From the NCBI RefSeq assembly GCF_000271485.2, contig NZ_AKVN02000001.1, positions 934,001 to 998,000 on the forward strand: a stretch of 64,000 nt of DNA. The letters run 5' to 3'. The notes under the pieces were generated by a model. The model ran no database searches. It saw nothing but the letters and a program-made list of their open reading frames with translations, and was not told the origin of the DNA. Positions within the stretch are counted from its first letter, which is position 1; every line of letters starts with the position of its first letter. The position numbers and the translations under genes were made by a program. Shown here piece after piece: positions 9,937-18,603 of this stretch. Source of the stretch: Pelosinus fermentans DSM 17108 (GTDB lineage: Bacteria > Bacillota > Negativicutes > DSM-13327).

Positions 9937-11016
9937 ATGGGTGATATTCCTTTAGTCTCGGTTATCATTGATAATTATAACTATGGTCGTTTTATCGGAG
10001 AAGCTATTGAGTCGGTATTAAGACAGACATTTACAAATTATGAATTAATAATCGTCGATGACGGTTCTAACGATAATTCACGAGGAATCATTGACAGTTA
10101 TTATCATAAACATTCTGAAAAAATTGTGCTAGTATACAAAGAGAATGGTGGACAGGCTTCAGCATTTAATGCAGGTTTTAAAGTCGCTAAAGGGGATATT
10201 ATAGCTTTTTTAGATAGTGATGACTATTGGTTTGAGGAAAAATTAGCAAAAGTTGTAGAAGCCCATAAGGAACATGCTATTGTACAGCATAATCTTATTA
10301 AAGGTGAAAAAAAATTCTATGATATTTTAGAAAGTCCTTATAGACAAGCGTGGTTTAGACAATATGGCTATTATGATAATTTTGTGCCAACTTCCGCTTT
10401 ATCTTTTACACATAAGCTTTTAAATAAAATATTTCCTATTCCAGAAACGAATGCAGTAAAAATATGTGCGGATGCATATATAATCGGACATGCTTTATAT
10501 CTTGACAATATATACTCAATAGAGGATTGCTTAGGTTTTTATCGTGTACATGGCAATAATCTTTTTTATTGTGCAGGTGATGATGAACGGTTAGGTAAAA
10601 TTACTGTGGCATTAAATGAAACTTTTGTAGCAAAAGGCTTACGATCTGTTCCGTTTCATAAAACCCAGGCGGATGCCTTAGTAAGTGCTATAGAAATAAA
10701 GTCTGAGTTTACATATTTAATATATGGAACTGGGACAGCTGCTTTAAAACTTTATGATCGTATTATCGAAAATGGTGCTAAAGTATCTTACTTTAGTGAT
10801 TCTAATCCGCAAAAATGGGGAAGCTTTATTGATAAAATTAAAGTTGTTGAACCAGAGAATATTAAAATGGAAAGAAATAAGTTTGATAAAATCGTAATAG
10901 GTAGTAGTTATATCGAAGATATTTTAGTAAAATTGAGCGAACTAGGATTTATACCACAACTTGATATAGTTTACCCTGGAATGACTACACTCAAGGGTAG
11001 CAACAGAGATGAATGA
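9937..11016 (+). CDS. GT2 glycosyltransferase with C-terminal Rossmann-like module (copy 1)
   Basis: GT2 transferase: VSVIIDNYNYGRFIGEAIES at the N terminus, ELIIVDDGSNDNSR, and the DxD-type AFLDSDDYW near residue 95. The C-terminal module starts near residue 265 (LIYGTGTAALKLYD, YFSDSNPQKWGSF, IVIGSSYIEDILVKLSELGF). It is a close paralogue of the next gene along its whole length, so the pair arose by tandem duplication. A GGAAGG ribosome site precedes the ATG. Acceptor and donor sugars cannot be read from sequence. Confidence 0.86.
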   Translation: MGDIPLVSVIIDNYNYGRFIGEAIESVLRQTFTNYELIIVDDGSNDNSRGIIDSYYHKHSEKIVLVYKENGGQASAFNAGFKVAKGDIIAFLDSDDYWFEEKLAKVVEAHKEHAIVQHNLIKGEKKFYDILESPYRQAWFRQYGYYDNFVPTSALSFTHKLLNKIFPIPETNAVKICADAYIIGHALYLDNIYSIEDCLGFYRVHGNNLFYCAGDDERLGKITVALNETFVAKGLRSVPFHKTQADALVSAIEIKSEFTYLIYGTGTAALKLYDRIIENGAKVSYFSDSNPQKWGSFIDKIKVVEPENIKMERNKFDKIVIGSSYIEDILVKLSELGFIPQLDIVYPGMTTLKGSNRDE

Positions 11017-11094
11017 AATATTGTCTGATGAAGATTCAAATTGAAAAAACAATAATATCTATTGCTGTGAATTTAGACAAGAAAGGAATAAAAA

Positions 11095-12159
11095 ATGAAT
11101 GGTGATCATTTAGTCTCAGTCATTATTGATAATTATAACTATGGTCGTTTTATTGGAGAAGCTATTGAGTCGGTATTACGGCAGTCATATAGAAATTACG
11201 AATTAATAATCGTTGATGATGGATCTACGGATAATTCACGGGAAATCATTGATAGTTACTATCAACAGAATTCTGATAAAATTGTAGCGATATATAAAGA
11301 AAATGGTGGGCAGGCTTCGGCATTTAATGCAGGTTTTAAAATAGCAAAAGGAGAAGTTGTAGCCTTTTTAGATAGTGATGACTATTGGTCTGAAGATAAA
11401 TTGGGAAAAATTGTTGAGATTCATAAGGAGCATGCCATTGTTCAGCATAATCTTATAAGAGGTGAAATGAAATTTGTTAATGTCTTAGAAACCGGTTCTA
11501 TACAGTTACTATTTAAAAAATTTGGCTTTTTTGGTAAAGTTATGCCAACGTCTGCATTGTCTTTCAATTACGATGTTCTAAATAAAGTATTTCCCATACC
11601 TGAGGTTGATGCAGTGCGAATTTGTGCTGATGCTTATATTATAAGTCATGCATTATATTATAAAAATATTTACTCTCTTGATGAATGCTTGGGGACGTAC
11701 CGTGTACACGGCAACAATCATTTTTATTGTGCAGGCGATGATATTGAACGAAGTGGTAAAATTGTTGCAACTTTGAATGAAACACTGCAAACAAAAGGGT
11801 TAGAGCCTGTGCCTTGCCATAAAACGCAAGCTGATGCTTTAGTAAGTGCAATGGCAGTAAAATCGGAATTGTCTTATCTAATATATGGTACCGGGACAGT
11901 AGCCTTAAAACTCTATGATTATATTATTGCTAACGGGGGAAAAGTCAATTACTTTAGTGATTCTAACCTGCAGAAGTGGGGGACTTTTATTAATGATGTG
12001 GAAGTAATAAATCCAGAGAAGATCAAACTTATTCGTGAAGACTTTGATAAAGTAGTAATAGGCAGTAGTTACATAGAAGATATTGTAAAGAATTTAGGCG
12101 ATTTAGGATTAAGGCCGCAAGTGGACGTTGTCTTTCCTGGAATAGACTTGAAAGGATGA
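11095..12159 (+). CDS. GT2 glycosyltransferase with C-terminal Rossmann-like module (copy 2)
   Basis: Paralogue of the gene before it, with nearly the same first 100 residues (IDNYNYGRFIGEAIESVLRQ is identical) and the same domain order: GT2 domain with IIVDDGSTDNSR and AFLDSDDYW, then the module LIYGTGTVALKLYDYI, YFSDSNLQKWGTF, VVIGSSYIEDIVKNLGDLGL. The two copies differ most between about residues 110 and 150, where the acceptor site of GT-A enzymes usually lies, so they may act on different acceptors. Four bases separate its stop from the radical SAM gene, implying co-translation. Confidence 0.86.
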   Translation: MNGDHLVSVIIDNYNYGRFIGEAIESVLRQSYRNYELIIVDDGSTDNSREIIDSYYQQNSDKIVAIYKENGGQASAFNAGFKIAKGEVVAFLDSDDYWSEDKLGKIVEIHKEHAIVQHNLIRGEMKFVNVLETGSIQLLFKKFGFFGKVMPTSALSFNYDVLNKVFPIPEVDAVRICADAYIISHALYYKNIYSLDECLGTYRVHGNNHFYCAGDDIERSGKIVATLNETLQTKGLEPVPCHKTQADALVSAMAVKSELSYLIYGTGTVALKLYDYIIANGGKVNYFSDSNLQKWGTFINDVEVINPEKIKLIREDFDKVVIGSSYIEDIVKNLGDLGLRPQVDVVFPGIDLKG

Positions 12160-12163
12160 TAAA

Positions 12164-14107
12164 ATGAGATCACCTGCAAAGATGGAAACCATTCAAATAG
12201 AAGTGACAAATGCCTGTGTACATGCCTGTTCTAATTGTACACGATTATGTGGACATCATAAGAACCCATTTTTTATGAATTGGGAGACTTTTGAGAGGGC
12301 AGTAGCTTCGTTAGAAGGTTTTGATGGTATTATTGGTATAATGGGTGGAGAACCTACCTTGCATCCCGAATTTAAAAGGTTTGCACTTCATTTGCGAGAA
12401 CAACATAGCATGAAGGATAATCTTAATGCAGCAAGGCAGCCATTAGAAGACTTTCTAAAGTATACGAGAAATAAACATAATGCTTACCGTGTACTTAATA
12501 AGGATAAAGGACCAGGATTATGGACTTCGATTACGAAGAAGTATTATGAGTATTTTGAGCTGATTCAGGATACTTTTGTTTTTCAATGTTTGAATGATCA
12601 TAGAAATCCTAGCTATCATCAGCCGATTATGGTTACTAGAGGTGAGCTTGGTATACCTGATAAAGAATGGATAGCATTACGTGATAATTGCTGGATACAA
12701 AATAGCTGGAGCGCTAGTATTACACCCAAAGGTGCTTTTTTTTGTGAAGTAGCTGCGTCCTTGGATATGTTGTTTGATGGTCCTGGCGGCTGGCCGATTG
12801 AACCAGGCTGGTGGAAAAGAAAACCTGAAGATTTTGGTGATCAGCTTCATTGGTGTGAAATGTGTGGTGTGGCACTTGAGACGTTTAAGCGAAATGCTAA
12901 TGAGGAAGTGGATGATGTATCACCTCTAATGTATGAAAAACTGCTGAAAATGGGTAGTCCTAAGCTTAAAAAAGGCGCAGTGGAGGTATATCAGCCTGGT
13001 ACTGAAATTTTACGTGAAGGTTATGATGATTTTGTACGAGGACAGTATATTGCAGATGTTTCTCAAAAAATAGCTAGGGACAATGCTAATTTGTTTCCAA
13101 AGGCTCTAGAGGGTATTCTTTTTTGTGATGACCTGTCTATTGCTGATATAAATGATATTATAATTAAGAATATAAAATATTTTGATAGTATAGTCTTAGC
13201 AACGTCCTCTCAATTGCAAGCGGATAGTTTACAGCAAATTCTTATGAAGTTTTCTAATGTATTAGTGGTATGTTTAGAGAGCGCTCAATGGGGACAGTTA
13301 TTAAACATGTCAATTGGTAGTTTACAACATCATGATTGGATTATGCTTTTATCACGTGGCATGATGTTACCAGAGGATTTTAGAGAAAGGCTCAATGGTT
13401 TGGTGTTTAATCCAGGAGTATTGTATAAAATGGGCTCAGTGCCTTTCTTTAATAAACGGGCTGAAGCATTGCTGCATCATGGTTATGATGGGATAGGGAA
13501 ATGTTTTGAGTATGTCGAATTTGAGAAGTTTTGGGACATAGAAAAGGTTATTAATTTATCAGGGTTAACAGTGGGACAAGACGGTAAGGAAGAAGAAAAC
13601 TGGCGAAATATAGTTGACGAAGATTTTTGCAATGATCAAGGGTTTCGTGTGCAGTTTGAGACAATAATGTTGCAGGCAGTTCCGACGAAAGGGAAGATCA
13701 TTGTTACCCAATCTGCATCGTATTTTTTAACAAGGGCATTAATTCGATTGCTAAAAGAAACTGGTTTTGAACCACATGTTATTTCTCATGAGCGTTTTGC
13801 TCATACTTTTGAAGATGTCTTACCTAACATGAATACACATGTATTTAATAATATTGAGCATTTTGATTTTGTAGCGTTAAAAGAACATTGCGATAGTATT
13901 TTAAAGGAAATTACGTTTAGTGGTGCTGTTGTACCTTATAGTATTTTGAATAAAACGGCTAAACTGGATGATGGTTATCAGCAAATTGAAAAGGTAGCTG
14001 CCTATTTAGGTGGAAAAGTTGTAGCCAGAGTTAACATCAAAAGAAATTTTGTAGTAAATAATACTCCTAATATAGATTCTCCAATTATTAACGTTTGGAA
14101 ATATTAA
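12164..14107 (+). CDS. Two-part radical SAM protein with uncharacterised C-terminal half
   Basis: The N-terminal third is a radical SAM domain: cysteines 18, 22 and 25 form the C-x3-C-x2-C [4Fe-4S] site in TNACVHACSNC, followed by the GGEPTLHPEF strand. A cysteine-bearing SPASM-like stretch (DNCWIQNSW, FFCEVAASLDM, HWCEMCG) follows by about residue 245 and could hold an auxiliary cluster. Residues 300-647 match no family I recognise; they contain two alpha/beta segments resembling sugar-binding domains (GILFCDDLS, GKIIVTQSASYFLTRALIRL). Position directly after the duplicated transferases suggests it modifies a sugar or the glycosylated protein. The gene ends 30 bases before ugd. Function is unknown. 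Confidence 0.75.
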   Translation: MRSPAKMETIQIEVTNACVHACSNCTRLCGHHKNPFFMNWETFERAVASLEGFDGIIGIMGGEPTLHPEFKRFALHLREQHSMKDNLNAARQPLEDFLKYTRNKHNAYRVLNKDKGPGLWTSITKKYYEYFELIQDTFVFQCLNDHRNPSYHQPIMVTRGELGIPDKEWIALRDNCWIQNSWSASITPKGAFFCEVAASLDMLFDGPGGWPIEPGWWKRKPEDFGDQLHWCEMCGVALETFKRNANEEVDDVSPLMYEKLLKMGSPKLKKGAVEVYQPGTEILREGYDDFVRGQYIADVSQKIARDNANLFPKALEGILFCDDLSIADINDIIIKNIKYFDSIVLATSSQLQADSLQQILMKFSNVLVVCLESAQWGQLLNMSIGSLQHHDWIMLLSRGMMLPEDFRERLNGLVFNPGVLYKMGSVPFFNKRAEALLHHGYDGIGKCFEYVEFEKFWDIEKVINLSGLTVGQDGKEEENWRNIVDEDFCNDQGFRVQFETIMLQAVPTKGKIIVTQSASYFLTRALIRLLKETGFEPHVISHERFAHTFEDVLPNMNTHVFNNIEHFDFVALKEHCDSILKEITFSGAVVPYSILNKTAKLDDGYQQIEKVAAYLGGKVVARVNIKRNFVVNNTPNIDSPIINVWKY

Positions 14108-14137
14108 TACTAGGATAGGAACAGAGGCGGCGGTATT

Positions 14138-15460
14138 ATGAAAATTGCTATGATAGGTACAGGCTATGTTGGTCTTGTTTCGGGAACTTGTTTTGCTGAG
14201 ATGGGAAATGATGTAATTTGCGTTGATAATAACGCTGAGAAAATAGCAATGTTATATGACAATAAGATACCCATTTATGAACCAGGATTGGAAGAGTTAG
14301 TAAGAAGCAATCAAGAAAGTGGCAGGCTTACCTTTACTACAGATATTAAAAATGCTATTGAAAATGCGCTAGTGATATTCATTGCAGTTGGTACCCCTAC
14401 TGGTGATGATGGATCTGCCGACTTAAAGTATGTATATGAAGTTGCAGCTTCCATTGGCCAATATATCAATGGCTATAAAATAATCGTGGATAAATCAACA
14501 GTGCCCATCGGTACCGCAGATCAGGTAAAGAGAATTATTTGTGCTGAGCAAGTAAAAAAAGGGACGGAATTTGAATTCGATGTAGTATCCAACCCGGAAT
14601 TCTTAAAAGAAGGCGCAGCTATTGTCGATTTTATGCGGCCTGATCGAGTGGTGATTGGGACTGATAATGTTAGGACTGCTGAGCTTATGAAAGAATTGTA
14701 TGCACCATTTGTTAAGAATGGTCATCCAATACTCAGCATGGATATAAAATCAGCAGAAGTAACAAAGTATGCAGCCAATTGCATGCTGGCTGCTCGCATA
14801 TCATTTATGAATGAGATAGGGAAAATGTGCGAGGCAACTGGTGCTGATGTAACTAAAGTACGGCAGGGTATTGGAATGGACAGCCGCATTGGTATGGCAT
14901 TCTTATATGCTGGTCTGGGATATGGAGGCTCCTGCTTTCCCAAAGATGTGAAAGCCTTAATTAAGACTTTTGAGAGTATCGGCATTCCATCTGAATTATT
15001 ATCGGCAATCGAAAATATTAATCTGAATCAGCGCAAGATATTCTTAGATAAAATCTATAAGCATTTTGAGAACTCTTTGCAAGGGAAAACCATTGCGATT
15101 TGGGGATTGGCATTTAAACCGAATACAGATGATGTACGTGAGGCACCTGCTATCACGATTATCGAAGAGTTGGTTAAAAGAGGCGTAAGGATTAAAGTCT
15201 ATGATCCTCAGGCTTTTAAGACAGCAAAGCAGCTTTTAGGAATAGATAATGGCAACATACAATATGAAAAAAATCAATATGATGTATTAGCAGATGCAGA
15301 TGCTTTGCTTATCATAACAGAATGGAATAGTTTCAAAAGACCAGATTTTGAAAAAATAAAATCACTGTTAAAAACGCCAGTCATTTTTGATGGCAGGAAT
15401 TTATATGAACCATTATTGATGAAGAATAGTGGCTTTACATATTATTCAATAGGGAGATAA
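14138..15460 (+). CDS. ugd: UDP-glucose 6-dehydrogenase
   Basis: Oxidises UDP-glucose to UDP-glucuronate with two NAD+. The NAD loop GTGYVGLVSGTCFAEMG is at the N terminus, VDKSTVPIGTADQV and the NPEFLKEGAAIVDFMRPDRV block follow, and the catalytic cysteine lies in GYGGSCFPKD. 440 aa is the usual length for the TuaD/Ugd family. Its product feeds the UDP-glucuronate decarboxylase 1.2 kb downstream, so the pair should produce UDP-xylose. A GAGGCGG ribosome site precedes ATG 14138. Confidence 0.94.
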   Translation: MKIAMIGTGYVGLVSGTCFAEMGNDVICVDNNAEKIAMLYDNKIPIYEPGLEELVRSNQESGRLTFTTDIKNAIENALVIFIAVGTPTGDDGSADLKYVYEVAASIGQYINGYKIIVDKSTVPIGTADQVKRIICAEQVKKGTEFEFDVVSNPEFLKEGAAIVDFMRPDRVVIGTDNVRTAELMKELYAPFVKNGHPILSMDIKSAEVTKYAANCMLAARISFMNEIGKMCEATGADVTKVRQGIGMDSRIGMAFLYAGLGYGGSCFPKDVKALIKTFESIGIPSELLSAIENINLNQRKIFLDKIYKHFENSLQGKTIAIWGLAFKPNTDDVREAPAITIIEELVKRGVRIKVYDPQAFKTAKQLLGIDNGNIQYEKNQYDVLADADALLIITEWNSFKRPDFEKIKSLLKTPVIFDGRNLYEPLLMKNSGFTYYSIGR

Positions 15461-15464
15461 GGCT

Positions 15465-16640
15465 ATGATAAAGATATCGGCAGTAATACCTGCGTATAAT
15501 GCTGAAAAATATGTTGAAGAAACACTTAGCAGCTTGATAGGGCAAACCTATCGATTACACGAAATTCTTGTAATCGATGATAAAAGCAGTGATAATACAG
15601 TAACTATAGTAGAAAGATTAGGAGCAATGTCTAGCATCCCGATTAAACTCATTTGTCAAGAAAAAAACCAGGGGGTGTCTTCTGCGCGTAATCGTGGCAT
15701 TATGGCATCAGAGGGTGATTGGATTCTTTTCATGGATGCGGATGACATTGCTGTGGCTGGGTTGGTGCAGGCGGAGGTAGCTTATTTACTAACGTTACAA
15801 AAACAATCGGCAGATCATTGGGTAGTGGTGTATCCTGCCTATTCTCAGATTAATGCAGGTGGAGAGGATATATCTGGCATTATGCGAGGTCAGCAGCTGA
15901 CTTCTTGTAATTCCTTTGGCAGTGAATTAGTACGGAATCAGTTGATAACGCCATCTGGAGTTTTGGTAAATAAAGCGGCAATGCTGGAAGTGGGCAATTT
16001 TAAGATTGGTCTAAAACATCAAATAGAAGATTGGTATTTATGGCTGCAGCTTGCACAGCGAGGTGGCGGTTTTGCATATGTAGATGAGCCTTTAGTCAAG
16101 GTTAGAAGGCATAATGAGAATGCTACCAAAAGTATGTCCAAGGCATTAGGTGCTGAAATGGAAGTACTTGGATTTTACGAGTTAGCTGTTATAAAACAAG
16201 CTATTTTTTCCAGAGATTTATCTTCATTAAACAATTTAGTTGATTATGTAAGTATATTGTTTAAGCTAGGAGAATGGGATTTAGGGTATGAGGAATTAAG
16301 TAAGGCAGATGATGCCCAGTTTGCTTCCGTATTATTTCTACAGGGCTTATATTGTTTGAAGAAAAATCAAATCCTTCAGGCGAAGGATTATCTGGAAAGA
16401 GCAGTGAATGGGAACCGTCAAAATGGTGCTGCTTTAAATAACTTGGGAGTGGCACATGCCCTGCTGGGAAATATGGTTACTGCGCAAGAGTATTTAAAAG
16501 AAGCATTGCAAAAATTCCCTGGATATATTGATGCTAAGAAGAATTTGCAAGTTATAGATAGAAAAAGTAGTTATCAGTTACAGGATTTTAATATTACCTC
16601 GCGAGAGTTAAGACCCGTTTTATTGAGCTATTCTGAGTAA
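15465..16640 (+). CDS. GT2 glycosyltransferase fused to C-terminal TPR repeats
   Basis: Residues 1-220 form a GT2 domain: [52 protein letters not shown] and the metal site MDADD near residue 90. Residues about 260-375 look like tetratricopeptide repeats ([53 protein letters not shown]), which commonly mediate protein contacts. The fusion suggests the transferase docks on a protein acceptor such as flagellin or on a partner enzyme. It starts 4 bases after ugd and ends 17 bases before uxs, so these are one operon. Confidence 0.83.
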   Translation: MIKISAVIPAYNAEKYVEETLSSLIGQTYRLHEILVIDDKSSDNTVTIVERLGAMSSIPIKLICQEKNQGVSSARNRGIMASEGDWILFMDADDIAVAGLVQAEVAYLLTLQKQSADHWVVVYPAYSQINAGGEDISGIMRGQQLTSCNSFGSELVRNQLITPSGVLVNKAAMLEVGNFKIGLKHQIEDWYLWLQLAQRGGGFAYVDEPLVKVRRHNENATKSMSKALGAEMEVLGFYELAVIKQAIFSRDLSSLNNLVDYVSILFKLGEWDLGYEELSKADDAQFASVLFLQGLYCLKKNQILQAKDYLERAVNGNRQNGAALNNLGVAHALLGNMVTAQEYLKEALQKFPGYIDAKKNLQVIDRKSSYQLQDFNITSRELRPVLLSYSE

Positions 16641-16657
16641 AATTGGAGATTAGGATA

Positions 16658-17596
16658 ATGAAAAAAATATTAGTTACAGGTGGGGCGGGTTTTATTGGCT
16701 CCCATTTGTGCCGAAGATTAGTTAATGATGGATATGAGGTCATTTGTCTGGACAATTTTTTTACTGGCAGCAAGAGAAACATACAAGATTTAATAGAAAA
16801 GCCTAATTTTGATGTAATTCGGCAAGATGTTACCCAGCCAGTCAAGTTTAACGTAGATGAAATCTATAATCTTGCTTGTCCTGCCAGTCCTGTACACTAT
16901 CAATACGATCCCATTGCCACTATGAAAACAAGTGTTTTAGGTGCAATAAATATGTTGGAGCTGGCTCAGGATAATGGTGCGAAAATATTACAAGCCTCTA
17001 CCTCGGAAGTATATGGAGATCCTTTAGTACATCCCCAGTTAGAAACCTACTGGGGAAATGTAAACCCTATTGGCATTCGTAGCTGTTATGATGAGGGAAA
17101 ACGTGCAGCAGAAACCTTATTTTTTGATTATCATCGTAAGTGTGCAATACCAATTAAAATAATACGTATTTTTAATACCTACGGAACCGCAATGCACCCC
17201 AACGATGGAAGAGTAGTAAGTAATTTTATTGTTCAAGCCTTAAGCGGTCAAGATTTAACCATATATGGCGATGGTCAGCAAACACGTTCTTTTTGTTATG
17301 TAGATGATTTGGTTGCTGGCATGATATTGATGATGAATAGCGATCCTGATTTCATTGGCCCAGTCAACTTAGGAAACCCAGGAGAGTTTACTATGCTGGA
17401 ATTAGCTGAAATGGTAAAGGCGATGACACAGAGTCGGTCATCAATTATATTTAAACCACTCCCTGCAGATGATCCGAAGCAAAGAAAACCAGATATCACT
17501 TTGGCACAACAAAAACTTGGATGGATACCAAGGATATCATTAAAAGAAGGATTGACAAAAACGATACAGTATTTTAGTAACTTGGAGGGTCTTTAA
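16658..17596 (+). CDS. uxs: UDP-glucuronate decarboxylase (UDP-xylose synthase)
   Basis: Extended SDR that decarboxylates UDP-glucuronate to UDP-xylose. [14 protein letters not shown] binds [22 protein letters not shown] is the diagnostic UXS block, and the catalytic Y-x3-K is in [31 protein letters not shown] is also typical. Start chosen at ATG 16658 (312 aa, the family length), with a GGAG site 9 bases upstream; a TTG at 16643 would add five residues ahead of the beta strand. Paired with ugd upstream. An ACP gene follows its stop directly. Confidence 0.93.
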   Translation: MKKILVTGGAGFIGSHLCRRLVNDGYEVICLDNFFTGSKRNIQDLIEKPNFDVIRQDVTQPVKFNVDEIYNLACPASPVHYQYDPIATMKTSVLGAINMLELAQDNGAKILQASTSEVYGDPLVHPQLETYWGNVNPIGIRSCYDEGKRAAETLFFDYHRKCAIPIKIIRIFNTYGTAMHPNDGRVVSNFIVQALSGQDLTIYGDGQQTRSFCYVDDLVAGMILMMNSDPDFIGPVNLGNPGEFTMLELAEMVKAMTQSRSSIIFKPLPADDPKQRKPDITLAQQKLGWIPRISLKEGLTKTIQYFSNLEGL

Positions 17597-17893
17597 ATGA
17601 AGCAAAAAATCATTGATATCATTCTTCACGAAGTAAGTGAATTAAATGAACAGTTGGACAATAAAGTTGCTATAGAAAACGGTGAAAATGCAGGCTTATA
17701 TGGCTTAACAGGCGTTCTTGATTCCTTGGGGCTTGTTACGTTAATTGTTGCTGTTGAGCAAGCGATAGAGGATGAATTAGGATTGGTCATCAGCTTGGCT
17801 GATGAAAAAGCGATGTCACAGAAAAATAGTCCTTTTCGTACGATTGGTACATTAGCTGATTATATAGTAAAGGTTAGTCAGGAGGAAGCGTGA
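17597..17893 (+). CDS. Acyl carrier protein
   Basis: A 98 aa carrier protein with the phosphopantetheine site at the serine of GVLDSLGLVTL (around residue 43) and the acidic helix II VAVEQAIEDELG. The stop overlaps the next gene's start (TGATG), so it is translationally coupled to an SDR reductase and an AMP-dependent ligase. The three together look like a dedicated acyl-loading and reducing set rather than housekeeping fatty acid synthesis. It starts directly after the uxs stop. Confidence 0.83.
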   Translation: MKQKIIDIILHEVSELNEQLDNKVAIENGENAGLYGLTGVLDSLGLVTLIVAVEQAIEDELGLVISLADEKAMSQKNSPFRTIGTLADYIVKVSQEEA

Positions 17894-18603
17894 TGGACAA
17901 GCCAGTTACTTTAATTACGGGAACAAGCAAGGGAATCGGAAAAGCTCTGGTTGAACATTATGTCTCTCTTGGTCATCAAGTCATCGGCTGCAGCCGTAAT
18001 GCTGTTGAGTGGAAAATCGAAGGCGCCCAGGGGAATTATCAACATTATATTGCTGATGTAAGCGATGAAATAGCTGTAAAAGCTATGTTTTCCGATATAC
18101 GCAAACAGTATGGTCGTCTTGATCATTTGATGAATAATGCTGGAATTGCGTCCATGAACCATTCCATCCTTACGCCACTGAAAACAGTGCATCAGGTGCT
18201 AAATACGAATGTAGTTGGTACTTTCCTATTTTGCCGAGAAGCAGCAAAATTAATGCAAAAGAAACGTTATGGAAGAATTATAAATTTTGCTACGGTTGCC
18301 ACTCCTTTAAAGCTGGAAGGAGAGGCAATTTATGCTGCCTCGAAGGCCGCAGTGATTACATTAACGCAAATATTGGCCAAGGAGTTTGGTGAGTATGGTA
18401 TTACAGTGAATGCCATAGGGCCTACACCTGTACAAACAGATTTAATCAAGTCTGTGCCCAAAGATAAGATTGATAGCTTGCTGAACCGGCAAGCTATTAA
18501 GCGTTTTGGGCAATTTCACGATATTAGTAATGTCATTGATTTTTTCTTGAAAGTGGAAAGTGATTTTGTGACAGGACAAGTGATCTTTTTGGGAGGCATT
18601 TAA
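17893..18603 (+). CDS. SDR oxidoreductase, FabG-like 3-oxoacyl-ACP reductase
   Basis: Classical short-chain dehydrogenase of 236 aa: TGTSKGIGKALVEHY cofactor loop, NNAGIAS strand, catalytic serine-tyrosine-lysine with Y-x3-K in YAASKAAVITLTQ, and the C-terminal TGQVIFLGGI. Start placed at ATG 17893 with AGGAGG 7 bases upstream; the GTG at 17890 is nearer than ideal. Between the ACP and the ligase, it probably reduces an ACP-bound 3-keto acyl group, but a sugar substrate cannot be excluded. Confidence 0.82.
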   Translation: MDKPVTLITGTSKGIGKALVEHYVSLGHQVIGCSRNAVEWKIEGAQGNYQHYIADVSDEIAVKAMFSDIRKQYGRLDHLMNNAGIASMNHSILTPLKTVHQVLNTNVVGTFLFCREAAKLMQKKRYGRIINFATVATPLKLEGEAIYAASKAAVITLTQILAKEFGEYGITVNAIGPTPVQTDLIKSVPKDKIDSLLNRQAIKRFGQFHDISNVIDFFLKVESDFVTGQVIFLGGI

